Positions 29,344-35,751 of a stretch of DNA of 56,949 nucleotides are shown here, piece by piece; positions within the stretch are counted from its first letter, which is position 1; every line of letters starts with the position of its first letter. Position numbers and translations under genes: made by a program. This stretch comes from an uncultured Pelagibacteraceae bacterium (GTDB taxonomy: Bacteria > Pseudomonadota > Alphaproteobacteria > Pelagibacterales > Pelagibacteraceae), in the NCBI GenBank assembly GCA_902557155.1, contig CACDYR010000007.1, positions 1 through 56,949 of the forward strand. The letters are read 5' to 3'. Under the pieces are notes generated by a model, which was not told the DNA's origin, ran no database searches, and was given only the letters and a program-made list of their open reading frames with translations.

Positions 29344-32009
29344 TGAAAAAACTTATTTTAAACTTTAATTCTAAGGATAGTAAAAAAATTAAAAATCCTA
29401 AAAACTTTTTAGGAGGAAAAGGTGCTAATCTTTCTGAAATGGGAAGAATGGGTCTTCCAGTACCCCCTGGTTTTACAATATCCACAAAAGTTTGCGAAAT
29501 TTTTTATAAGGATAAAAAAAGATTAAATAAAAGTTTAATTTCTCAAATTAAAAAAGAATTAAAATTAATCGAAAAAGATGTTTCTAAGAAATTTGGGGAC
29601 TTAAAAAATCCACTTTTATTATCTGTGCGGTCTGGTGCAAGAGTATCAATGCCAGGTATGATGGATACTATTCTAAATCTGGGTCTTAACGATAAGACAG
29701 TTAAAGCTTTAGCAATTAAAACTTCAAATGGAAGATTTGCTAAAGACAGTTATAGAAGATTCATTCAAATGTACGGTAATGTGGTAATGGGTGTAGAAGG
29801 TTATCATTTTGAGGAATTAATTGAAAATTATAAACTTACGAAAGGTGTTTTGTTAGATACAGATTTAGATGAAAGTGATTGGGATGGACTAATTGAAGAT
29901 TTTAAAAGAACAGTAAGAGAAAAGGCAAAAAAAGATTTTCCTCAAGATGTTCATGAACAATTGCTAGGAGCAATAAGCGCAGTATTTTTATCATGGGAAA
30001 GTAATAGAGCAAAAGTTTATAGAAAACTAAATAAAATCCCAGCCGAGTGGGGAACTGCTGTAAATGTTCAATCAATGGTTTTTGGAAATATGGGAGATGA
30101 TTGTGCAACGGGAGTTGTGTTTACACGAAATCCATCAGATGGATCAAATGAAATATATGGTGAGTATTTAATTAATGCGCAAGGCGAAGATGTTGTAGCG
30201 GGCACAAGGACACCTCAATACATAACAAAAAAAGCTAGGAGTGATGCTAAAGTAAAAGAATTATCAATGGAAGAAGCTATGCCAAAAGTCTTTAAAGAAC
30301 TTCAAAAAATTTTGAAAAAATTAGAGACACATTATAAAGATATGCAAGACGTAGAGTTTACAGTTGAAAATAGTAAACTATGGATGCTTCAAACAAGATC
30401 AGGAAAAAGAACAGCAAAATCAGCAGTGAAGATTGCAGTTGATATGGTTAAAGAAAAATTAATTTCTAAAAAGGAAGCTGTATTAAGAATTGACCCAAAT
30501 TCTTTAGACACACTTTTGCACCCTACTTTGGATGAAAAAAGTTTAATAAATGTAATAGCAAATGGATTGCCAGCATCACCAGGTGCAGCCAGTGGTAAAG
30601 TTGTATTTACATCAGAAGAGGCTGAAAGATTAACCGCAATGATGCAAGATACGATTTTGGTTAGAGTAGAGACCTCTCCAGAAGATATTCAAGGAATGCA
30701 TGCTGCTAAAGGAATTTTGACTGCTAGAGGAGGAATGACAAGTCATGCAGCTGTTGTTGCAAGAGGTATGGGTAGACCATGTGTATCAGGATCAAGTGAA
30801 ATTGATATAAACTATGAAAATAAATCTTTTAAAACTTCTTCAATGGAGATTAAAGAAGGAGACGTAATCACTATTGATGGATCAACTGGAAGAATTATTG
30901 CTGGAAGTGTTTCAACTGTGAAGCCTGAAATATCTGGTGATTTTTCCAAGTTAATGTCTTGGGCAGATAGCTTTAGAAAATTAAAAGTAAGAACAAATTC
31001 CGAAACTCCAAAAGATACCCAAACAGCAAAAGATTTTGGTGCAGAGGGTATTGGATTATGCAGAACTGAACATATGTTTTTTGATGAAGAACGAATTTTA
31101 TCTGTAAGAGAAATGATATTATCTAAAACAAAAGAGGACAGAGCAATAGCATTACAAAAACTGTTACCGCATCAAAGAAAAGATTTTATAGATATTTTTA
31201 AAATCATGAGTGGATTACCAGTCACAGTTAGATTGTTGGACCCACCATTACATGAATTTTTACCACGTACAGAAAAAGAAATTAATGAGGTTGCTAGCAT
31301 AGTTAATCTCCCAGTTAAAGAAGTTGAGTCAAGAATTGAAGAACTCCATGAGCAAAATCCTATGTTAGGACATAGAGGATGTCGTCTGGGAATATCTTTT
31401 CCTGAAATTTATGAAATGCAATGCAAAGCAATATTTGAGGCTTTGGCTTACCTCAAAAAAAATAAAATTAAATCTGCATTTCCTGAAATAATGATACCTT
31501 TAGTATCTACAGAGGCTGAGATTAAAATAATGAAAGAATTAGTAATTAGAACTGCTAGTCAAGTTCAACAAGAAAATAAATTAAAAATAAAATTTTTAGT
31601 AGGAACGATGATTGAATTACCTAGGGCGGCAATAAAAGCAAAGGAGATTGCTAAGCACGCAGAATTCTTTAGTTTTGGAACAAATGATTTAACTCAGACT
31701 ACTTTTGGGATCAGTAGAGATGATAGTGGTAAATTTTTAAATGATTATTTAGAAAACAAAATATTTTCTGTTGATCCTTTTGTTTCAATAGATGAAGGAG
31801 TTTCAGATTTAGTTGAAATAGCAGTAGAAAAAGGGCGAAAACAAAACAAAAAACTAAAGCTAGGTATCTGTGGAGAGCATGGAGGAGATCCGCATAGTAT
31901 ATCTTTTTGTTCAAGCGTAGGATTGAATTATGTTTCTTGTTCACCTTATAGAGTTCCTGTTGCAAGGTTGGCTGCCGCTCAATCTGAAATTAAAAAAAAA
32001 TTAAATTAA
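29343..32009 (+). CDS. ppdK: Pyruvate, phosphate dikinase PpdK
   Basis: Interconverts pyruvate + ATP + Pi and PEP + AMP + PPi. The 888 residues cover the ATP-grasp domain (about 1-350, starting with FLGGKGANLSEM and containing LSVRSGARVSMPGMMDTILNLGLN), the phosphohistidine domain with GGMTSHAAVVARGMGRPCVSG (about 460-480), and the C-terminal PEP/pyruvate barrel with GLCRTEHMFF, MLGHRGCRLGI, SFGTNDLTQTTFG and CGEHGGDP. All are intact. Its stop lies only 4 bases before the first tmRNA-derived repeat, so it marks the boundary between core genome and island. Confidence 0.97.
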   Translation: MKKLILNFNSKDSKKIKNPKNFLGGKGANLSEMGRMGLPVPPGFTISTKVCEIFYKDKKRLNKSLISQIKKELKLIEKDVSKKFGDLKNPLLLSVRSGARVSMPGMMDTILNLGLNDKTVKALAIKTSNGRFAKDSYRRFIQMYGNVVMGVEGYHFEELIENYKLTKGVLLDTDLDESDWDGLIEDFKRTVREKAKKDFPQDVHEQLLGAISAVFLSWESNRAKVYRKLNKIPAEWGTAVNVQSMVFGNMGDDCATGVVFTRNPSDGSNEIYGEYLINAQGEDVVAGTRTPQYITKKARSDAKVKELSMEEAMPKVFKELQKILKKLETHYKDMQDVEFTVENSKLWMLQTRSGKRTAKSAVKIAVDMVKEKLISKKEAVLRIDPNSLDTLLHPTLDEKSLINVIANGLPASPGAASGKVVFTSEEAERLTAMMQDTILVRVETSPEDIQGMHAAKGILTARGGMTSHAAVVARGMGRPCVSGSSEIDINYENKSFKTSSMEIKEGDVITIDGSTGRIIAGSVSTVKPEISGDFSKLMSWADSFRKLKVRTNSETPKDTQTAKDFGAEGIGLCRTEHMFFDEERILSVREMILSKTKEDRAIALQKLLPHQRKDFIDIFKIMSGLPVTVRLLDPPLHEFLPRTEKEINEVASIVNLPVKEVESRIEELHEQNPMLGHRGCRLGISFPEIYEMQCKAIFEALAYLKKNKIKSAFPEIMIPLVSTEAEIKIMKELVIRTASQVQQENKLKIKFLVGTMIELPRAAIKAKEIAKHAEFFSFGTNDLTQTTFGISRDDSGKFLNDYLENKIFSVDPFVSIDEGVSDLVEIAVEKGRKQNKKLKLGICGEHGGDPHSISFCSSVGLNYVSCSPYRVPVARLAAAQSEIKKKLN

Positions 32010-32013
32010 GTAG

Positions 32014-32030
32014 GGGGCGTTCTGTTGCCC
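32014..32030 (+). repeat. tmRNA-3'-end repeat, copy 1 (outermost)
   Basis: GGGGCGTTCTGTTGCC plus C, identical over 16 bases to the complement of the tmRNA 3' end at 35062-35077. Only this short core survives; the sequence after it (AGTATTAG) no longer matches. It sits 4 bases after the ppdK stop and is read as the outermost attachment-site scar. Confidence 0.85.
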
Positions 32031-32034
32031 AGTA

Positions 32035-32140
32035 TTAGATTAGAAAATACCATATTTGCTCACTTAATCAAATTACTTCGTTGAAAACTTCGTTGAGAGA
32101 TCGCTTTATTTTGTCCAAGGTTTGCCTTTGGACTTCGTTG
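32035..32140 (+). repeat. Left-end homology block A with three CTTCGTTG repeats
   Basis: Non-coding block immediately inside copy 1. It aligns with 33060-33171, sharing a CATATTTGCT-like stretch and then CTTCGTTG at 32076, 32088 and 32133. The first two copies start 12 bases apart, about one helical turn. Between the second and third copies lies an imperfect hairpin, GTCCAAGG/CCTTTGGAC (32113-32132). Spacing and position next to an attachment-like core suggest protein-binding sites, but this is inference. Confidence 0.6.
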
Positions 32141-32172
32141 AAAAACCGTAGGAGTTAGATTAATCTTACTTT

Positions 32173-32742
32173 ATGAAAAAATTATTTTTGTACATTTTTC
32201 TAGTTTTAATGTGGTTTTATCCAGTAAATGCCAAGGATTGTATTTCAATAGAAAAGATTTGTTTAGGTGAAAGTGCTTTAGATTTTTTTTCAAAGAAAAA
32301 ACTTAAGGACACAGAATATTATTATTTCGATGATAAAAATTTTGTTACCAGTATAATTGAAAATGATCCTAAATTTAAGACATTCGAAACTGTAGAAATA
32401 GATTATAAAAAGTCAGACCCACGTTATAAAATTTTATATATTAATGGCAGAATATTTATTGAAAGACCTGACGCTTGTTTGGTTAAGATGAAGGAATACA
32501 ATAACTTAATTTCAAATATTCTAAATATTGACGGAAAATATTCTAGATTTCCAAATGGGTCAGATGAAAAAGGTGAGAGTTATGTTACAACATATGAGTT
32601 TAAAAAAGATGATACAGTCATTTCTTTAGAATGTTATGAGTGGTCAAAAAGAATGCAAAACAGATTCGCAAATAATTTTACTATGTCTGTAACAACAAAG
32701 AAATTTAAAGATTTTCAATTGGGTGTTGTTTCAACATATTGA
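32173..32742 (+). CDS. Orphan exported protein in tmRNA-side cassette 1
   Basis: I do not recognise this 189-residue protein. The N-terminus MKKLFLYIFLVLMWFYPVNA is a clear signal peptide with likely cleavage after VNA. The mature part is charged and contains cysteines (near residues 23, 30, 101 and 154) that could form disulphides in the periplasm. No enzyme motif is seen. It is the only gene between repeat copies 1 and 2, transcribed in the same direction as ppdK. The AT-rich single-gene layout between two repeats suggests laterally acquired cargo. The codon composition resembles the rest of the window. Confidence 0.7.
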   Translation: MKKLFLYIFLVLMWFYPVNAKDCISIEKICLGESALDFFSKKKLKDTEYYYFDDKNFVTSIIENDPKFKTFETVEIDYKKSDPRYKILYINGRIFIERPDACLVKMKEYNNLISNILNIDGKYSRFPNGSDEKGESYVTTYEFKKDDTVISLECYEWSKRMQNRFANNFTMSVTTKKFKDFQLGVVSTY

Positions 32743-32763
32743 GATACTTTAATTCTTTTTGAG

Positions 32764-32786
32764 GGGGCGTTCTGTTGCCCGGTGCC
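32764..32786 (+). repeat. tmRNA-3'-end repeat, copy 2
   Basis: The 16-base core GGGGCGTTCTGTTGCC followed by CGGTGCC, so 22 of 23 bases match the tmRNA copy at 35062. It lies 22 bases after the stop of the exported-protein gene and touches the 3' end of the next, leftward gene. Confidence 0.85.
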
Positions 32787-33016
32787 TAATCTTCATCCTC
32801 TCCCGCTAAACTTAAACAAATCCCTAAAGTTATTAAACCAGCAAGAATTCCAAGTAATATAAAAAAACCATTCCAACCTATAACATCTGGTATCCAATAT
32901 AAAATTATGGGTATGGGATAACTTTCTTGAGGATTGTTTATTAACCAAAAATAAGCATATCCACCAACTACAATAGAGATTGGGAATTTTGCAATACTAA
33001 AAAATTTTTTAATCAT
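32786..33016 (-). CDS. Small two-helix membrane protein in cassette 2
   Basis: Unrecognised 76-residue protein with two hydrophobic segments, about residues 10-27 (ISIVVGGYAYFWLI region) and 44-68 (VIGWNGFFILLGILAGLITLGI), and a short acidic C-terminus (AGEDED). It is likely an inner-membrane protein. It is the only gene in a 274-base unit bounded by repeat copies 2 and 3 and fills nearly all of it, reading opposite to its neighbours. Its stop codon abuts repeat copy 2. I cannot assign a function. Confidence 0.6.
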   Translation of the reverse strand: MIKKFFSIAKFPISIVVGGYAYFWLINNPQESYPIPIILYWIPDVIGWNGFFILLGILAGLITLGICLSLAGEDED

Positions 33017-33037
33017 AAAATTTTCCTTTTTTTTAAA

Positions 33038-33056
33038 GGGGCGTTCTGTTGCCTGG
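33038..33056 (+). repeat. tmRNA-3'-end repeat, copy 3
   Basis: The 16-base core GGGGCGTTCTGTTGCC followed by TGG; beyond this it diverges from the tmRNA copy. It lies 22 bases from the start of the small membrane-protein gene and marks the left end of the next unit. Confidence 0.85.
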
Positions 33057-33059
33057 CAA

Positions 33060-33171
33060 TAGATAAGAAATTAGCATATTTGCTTATTAATTAAAACTAC
33101 TTCGTTGTAAACTTCGTTGCTAGAATGACGTGTTTTCTTTTTAGTTGCTTTTTTACTCTAGTACTTCGTTG
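33060..33171 (+). repeat. Left-end homology block B with three CTTCGTTG repeats
   Basis: Counterpart of the block at 32035-32140. Shared features include a TAGATAAGAAA-like start, GCATATTTGCTTA, and CTTCGTTG at 33100, 33112 and 33164. The first two again start 12 bases apart. The two blocks are clearly related but imperfect, as expected for left ends of two separately acquired elements of one family. Confidence 0.6.
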
Positions 33172-33193
33172 TAAAATTAATTAAATTTGTTCA

Positions 33194-33580
33194 ATGAAAA
33201 AAGTTTCAACTACAGAAGCAACAAAAATTCTTAAAGAAATAGTTAAAAAAGCACATATTGAGTCAAAACATAGTGGAACTGGTAGCAGATTAAAATCTAT
33301 ATTCGGATTACAAAAAACATCAATTGGTATGTTTTTAGACTCTATATTAAGTCAATATGAAAAATATGCATCAAAAAAAGAATTTGAAGAGGTGCAAGAA
33401 TTTATAAACATGATGTATAAGAGGTCAGACATTTGGGATAATTATCAAAAAGGTGGAGATTACCCAGCAACCTTTGAATATCTATTACTTATTATAATGA
33501 AGACTTTGACAGGAAAGGAACCTGAGAGAGAGATTTTAAATTTAGCACAACAAAAAATGTATGAAGAAATTGATAAATAA
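33194..33580 (+). CDS. Orphan soluble protein in cassette 3
   Basis: Unrecognised 128-residue protein, predicted cytoplasmic: no signal peptide or membrane segment, mostly helical by composition, with a basic N-terminal half (VKKAHIESKHSGTGSRLKS) and an acidic C-terminal half. It is the sole gene between repeat copies 3 and 4, preceded by the CTTCGTTG block and ending 11 bases before copy 4. No catalytic motif is visible. The context suggests laterally acquired cargo of an attachment-site element, but no function can be assigned. Confidence 0.65.
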   Translation: MKKVSTTEATKILKEIVKKAHIESKHSGTGSRLKSIFGLQKTSIGMFLDSILSQYEKYASKKEFEEVQEFINMMYKRSDIWDNYQKGGDYPATFEYLLLIIMKTLTGKEPEREILNLAQQKMYEEIDK

Positions 33581-33590
33581 AACTAAGAAG

Positions 33591-33615
33591 GGGGCGTTCT
33601 GTTGCCAGGTGCCCC
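33591..33615 (+). repeat. tmRNA-3'-end repeat, copy 4 (best preserved)
   Basis: Identical over 25 bases to 35062-35086 (the 16-base core plus AGGTGCCCC), with weaker similarity continuing about 17 bases into the tmRNA body. It is the copy nearest the tmRNA and the best conserved one, as expected if insertions were added at the tmRNA end over time. Confidence 0.9.
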
Positions 33616-33683
33616 GAACTTTGTTTCAATAATCCTTATATTTCAGCAATTAGCAATAATCAAATTATGTAAATTATAGGATA

Positions 33684-33720
33684 ATTCCGAATAGATTCCG
33701 AACAAAATAACGTTCGGAAT
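33684..33720 (+). repeat. ATTCCGAA repeats with 9-bp palindrome
   Basis: ATTCCGAA at 33684-33691, then an inverted repeat ATTCCGAAC (33695-33703) / GTTCGGAAT (33712-33720) with an 8-base loop. A related, decayed version occurs at the other end of the same unit (34983-35032: ATTCCGAAC, then GCCGAAT, then AAAATAACGTT). It could be a regulator-binding site or an element-end sequence. There is no T-run, so a terminator is unlikely. Confidence 0.5.
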
Positions 33721-33767
33721 AGATCAATATTTTAGACTCATGGTTCAGGATTTGGTAATAATTACAA

Positions 33768-33980
33768 ATGGGAAAAATGATTAAGTGGTTGTTTCTAGCA
33801 ATCATTGGTTTTGCAATAATAGGTTTTCTATTTGTAGAAGATGGCACGGACAATGAAGCAAAAACTAGATTAGAAAAAGCAACACAAAGCCAAAGAAATT
33901 GTGTTACAACACTAGGACAAGGTGTCTATAAAGATAAACCACTATCTTGGAAATTAGATAATTGCAACGTTCCAAAATAA
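33768..33980 (+). CDS. Small membrane-anchored protein in cassette 4
   Basis: Unrecognised 70-residue protein. One hydrophobic segment (about residues 5-22, IKWLFLAIIGFAIIGFLFV) is followed by a charged tail with two cysteines (NCVTTLG and DNCNVPK). It is probably a single-pass inner-membrane protein with the tail in the periplasm. It is the first of four small genes between repeat copy 4 and the tmRNA. Its stop overlaps the next gene's start by 19 bases, suggesting coupled expression. Function unknown. Confidence 0.6.
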   Translation: MGKMIKWLFLAIIGFAIIGFLFVEDGTDNEAKTRLEKATQSQRNCVTTLGQGVYKDKPLSWKLDNCNVPK

Positions 33981-34354
33981 TTACTCTGTTAATATTAATA
34001 GGATCTATATTTTTTAGCAAAATAGTAGTTGCCAAAAACTTAGAGTGCAAATTAGGTTTAGGTTTACTTAAAACTATAGATAAAGAAGTTATTAAAGTTA
34101 AATATGATGAAAAAGCTTTTGAATCTAGCAAACCTATATCTTTCAAATTGGATGAAATGAATTTTGTAGGAGAGAGAAAAACTATAAAGGATGATTTGTT
34201 AAACGAATATGTTGATATAATTCAGTCAGAAAAGACAATTTATGATACATGGCATTCATTTGATTATTCACCCGATAGGAAAATACTGGTATATTCAATG
34301 ATGAATAAAAATGATACCAAAAGTCTAAAAATGGGTATTTACGAATGCAAATAA
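33962..34354 (+). CDS. Orphan exported protein in cassette 4
   Basis: Unrecognised 130-residue protein beginning at TTG 33962 inside the preceding gene. The N-terminus (KIITLLILIGSIFFSKIVVA) looks like a signal peptide with cleavage after VVA, and the mature domain of about 105 residues has two cysteines (LECKLGL and YECK) near its two ends that could pair. This general layout (signal peptide, small cysteine-bracketed domain) resembles the exported protein of cassette 1, without clear sequence similarity. A later start would remove the signal peptide, which supports the TTG. Confidence 0.6.
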   Translation: MQRSKIITLLILIGSIFFSKIVVAKNLECKLGLGLLKTIDKEVIKVKYDEKAFESSKPISFKLDEMNFVGERKTIKDDLLNEYVDIIQSEKTIYDTWHSFDYSPDRKILVYSMMNKNDTKSLKMGIYECK

Positions 34355-34368
34355 TGAAAAAAGTTTAA

Positions 34369-34557
34369 ATGGAAACTTGGCAAATAATATTAGCAATAAT
34401 TATAGTTGGTCTATCAATCGTTATGCCAATTTATTATTCATATAAAAAGAAGAAATTAGCTCAGCAATTAAAAGAGGGAAGAGAAGTTACTGAGAGAGAA
34501 AAGATTAGGGTTTATATGGATAATATAAATCAGAAGTTTAGAGATAAGCATAAATGA
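34369..34557 (+). CDS. Small single-pass membrane protein in cassette 4
   Basis: Sixty-two residues: an N-terminal hydrophobic segment (about 4-23, WQIILAIIIVGLSIVMPIYY) followed by a strongly charged tail (KKKKLAQQLKEGREVTEREK). It is probably a membrane-anchored cytoplasmic helix. It lies 14 bases after the exported-protein gene on the same strand. I do not recognise it, and at this length false-positive risk is moderate, but the membrane-anchor-plus-charged-helix pattern is coherent. Confidence 0.5.
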   Translation: METWQIILAIIIVGLSIVMPIYYSYKKKKLAQQLKEGREVTEREKIRVYMDNINQKFRDKHK

Positions 34558-34592
34558 ATGAAATAAATTAATTTCTTAACTAATTAATTTTT

Positions 34593-34979
34593 ATGGAAGA
34601 CAAAATTGATTTCAGCTTAGAAGACTTTCTTACACTTTTAGTAACACCTATTTCATTTATAATCTCAGGTATAATAATTATTTCAATTATATATTGGGCT
34701 TTTTTTAGCAGTAGAAAATCAAAAACAGTATTTTGGTCATTTGTGTTAGGATACTCTGCTTTTGGTTTTGTAATATATGCTGGGGGTCATTGGATACATG
34801 CTTTAATAGCACTAGTTGTTGGTTGGGCTGGACTGCCATATTTAGTTGAAATTATATTTTCAAAACAAATAGCAAAAGAAAACCAGGAGAGAGAAAAAAC
34901 TGCTAGAGCTTATCAAAAGTTAGTTGCCCAAGAAATAGCAAAAGAAAAAAAAAGAAAAAAAAGAAAAAGAAAAAAGTAA
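34593..34979 (+). CDS. Two-helix membrane protein with lysine-rich tail in cassette 4
   Basis: Unrecognised 128-residue protein. Hydrophobic segments lie at about residues 17-35 and 46-80 (the second region possibly two short helices, FVLGYSAFGFVIYAGGHWI and ALIALVVGWAGLPYL). A cytoplasmic tail follows that ends in a near-pure Lys/Arg run (about 113-128). It is the last gene before the tmRNA 3' end, 82 bases away. No homology is evident to me. Confidence 0.55.
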   Translation: MEDKIDFSLEDFLTLLVTPISFIISGIIIISIIYWAFFSSRKSKTVFWSFVLGYSAFGFVIYAGGHWIHALIALVVGWAGLPYLVEIIFSKQIAKENQEREKTARAYQKLVAQEIAKEKKRKKRKRKK

Positions 34980-34982
34980 ATT

Positions 34983-35032
34983 AATTCCGAACACAGGCCG
35001 AATCCCTTGGTTGTATTTTTAAAATAACGTTG
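34983..35032 (+). repeat. Decayed counterpart of the ATTCCGAA repeat
   Basis: ATTCCGAAC at 34983-34991, GCCGAAT shortly after, then AAAATAACGTT (35021-35031), which also occurs at 33704-33714. With 33684-33720 it brackets the 1.47-kb unit containing the four small genes. Confidence 0.4.
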
Positions 35033-35061
35033 ATACTGCAAACTAAATTAACAAATGAGAA

Positions 35062-35086
35062 GGGGCGTTCTGTTGCCAGGTGCCCC
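35062..35086 (+). repeat. tmRNA-3'-end repeat, parental copy inside ssrA
   Basis: This is the 3' terminal hairpin region of the tmRNA coding piece (GGGGC/GCCCC stem). The same sequence, read on the + strand, recurs at 33591, 33038, 32764 and 32014. This copy is taken as the functional one and the others as displaced copies. Confidence 0.88.
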
Positions 35087-35285
35087 AGACCCCGTTTGCT
35101 TAATTAACAAAGTTAATTAGGCAGCAAGTGCGTAACTTTCGTTAGCAATTATAAAATAGCCCGTTACGGTGGAACAATCCCGAACGAAAGAATAGCCTTT
35201 AGTCACCCGTCGAATCTGGTTCACCCCCATAAGTTGTAATGGTGGAGGTGGTGGGTACTGCCCCCACGTCCGCAATGGTTATTAC
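35062..35285 (-). ncRNA. ssrA: tmRNA, two-piece circularly permuted (alphaproteobacterial type)
   Basis: Read leftward, the acceptor piece comes first. It has a T-arm GTGGG/CCCAC with loop GGCAGTA (35251-35267) and an acceptor strand CACCTCC followed by ACCA (35240-35250). After an 11-base intervening segment comes the coding piece, starting GGGGGTGAACCAGATTCGACG (from 35228), whose GGGGGTG pairs with CACCTCC of the other piece. The tag frame GCT AAC GAA AGT TAC GCA CTT GCT GCC TAA (35146 to 35117) encodes ANESYALAA. A hairpin TTAATTAAC/GTTAATTAA directly after the tag and a terminal GGGGC/GCCCC hairpin complete it. The outer ends are approximate. tmRNA rescues stalled ribosomes and tags their products for proteolysis. 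Confidence 0.92.
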
Positions 35286-35325
35286 GAAATTCGTTTATCG
35301 TCGTAGTTGGAAAACCAACGACATT

Positions 35326-35353
35326 AATATATGAAAATAGAATATAAATACAA
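35326..35353 (-). promoter_or_regulatory. Candidate promoter of the tmRNA gene
   Basis: On the - strand, TTGTAT (35353-35348) and TATATT (35331-35326) are 16 bases apart. They are placed so that transcription would begin around the small hairpin GTTGG-AAAA-CCAAC (35306-35319) ahead of the acceptor piece. It overlaps the region just upstream of the next + strand gene. Confidence 0.4.
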
Positions 35354-35361
35354 GATTAAAT

Positions 35362-35751
35362 ATGAAAAAGAAAACTTTTAAATTTGAAAATATTATGTTT
35401 TTTTTATTAGTTATTTTTTTAGCAGTTCATTTTAAGTTTTTTGAAAATACATACATAATTTTAAAATCAGATTATCATCAAAGATTAACCTCAAATTATG
35501 GTTATTGTGAAAAAAATTCTTATGGATTTATAAAATACATAGAAGATAAATATAAATTAAAGAAAAATATCAAAATTATAAATGACGAATCTTTTCCACT
35601 TTCGGATGGTTTTATTTATAAACCAAAAAAAGACTACTATAAAAATCTTATAATCTTAATTAATTATAATGAAATGAATAGTTCTATTGATTTGAAAAAA
35701 TATAATATTTTAGAAAAGTATAAAAATTGTTTTTATCTTAAATTAAAATGA
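35362..35751 (+). CDS. Orphan membrane-anchored small protein at island start
   Basis: Unrecognised 129-residue protein. A single hydrophobic segment at about 10-27 (IMFFLLVIFLAVHFKFF) is followed by a basic, Tyr/Lys/Asn-rich domain of about 100 residues with two cysteines (YGYCEK and KNCFYLK). It is probably anchored in the inner membrane with the domain outside. It overlaps the following polytopic membrane-protein gene by 4 bases (ATGA), so the two are translationally coupled and probably act together. First protein gene to the right of the tmRNA. Confidence 0.6.
   Translation: MKKKTFKFENIMFFLLVIFLAVHFKFFENTYIILKSDYHQRLTSNYGYCEKNSYGFIKYIEDKYKLKKNIKIINDESFPLSDGFIYKPKKDYYKNLIILINYNEMNSSIDLKKYNILEKYKNCFYLKLK

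Noticed and set aside
32173..34979. Prophage or integrative element with its own recombinase
   Set aside because: No integrase, portal, terminase, capsid or replication gene is present; only small orphan genes.
32014..35086. The five GC-rich repeats as a CRISPR array
   Set aside because: Spacing between copies is 274-1471 bases with coding sequence between, no regular spacers and no cas genes. The repeat is explained by the tmRNA 3' end.
32014..35086. Integron-type attC sites
   Set aside because: The repeats match the tmRNA end rather than the attC core and palindrome layout, and no integron integrase or attI is visible.
35300..35322. Hairpin GTTGG-AAAA-CCAAC as an intrinsic terminator
   Set aside because: There is no T-run on either side, and it lies at the 5' edge of the tmRNA transcript, so it is more likely part of its leader.
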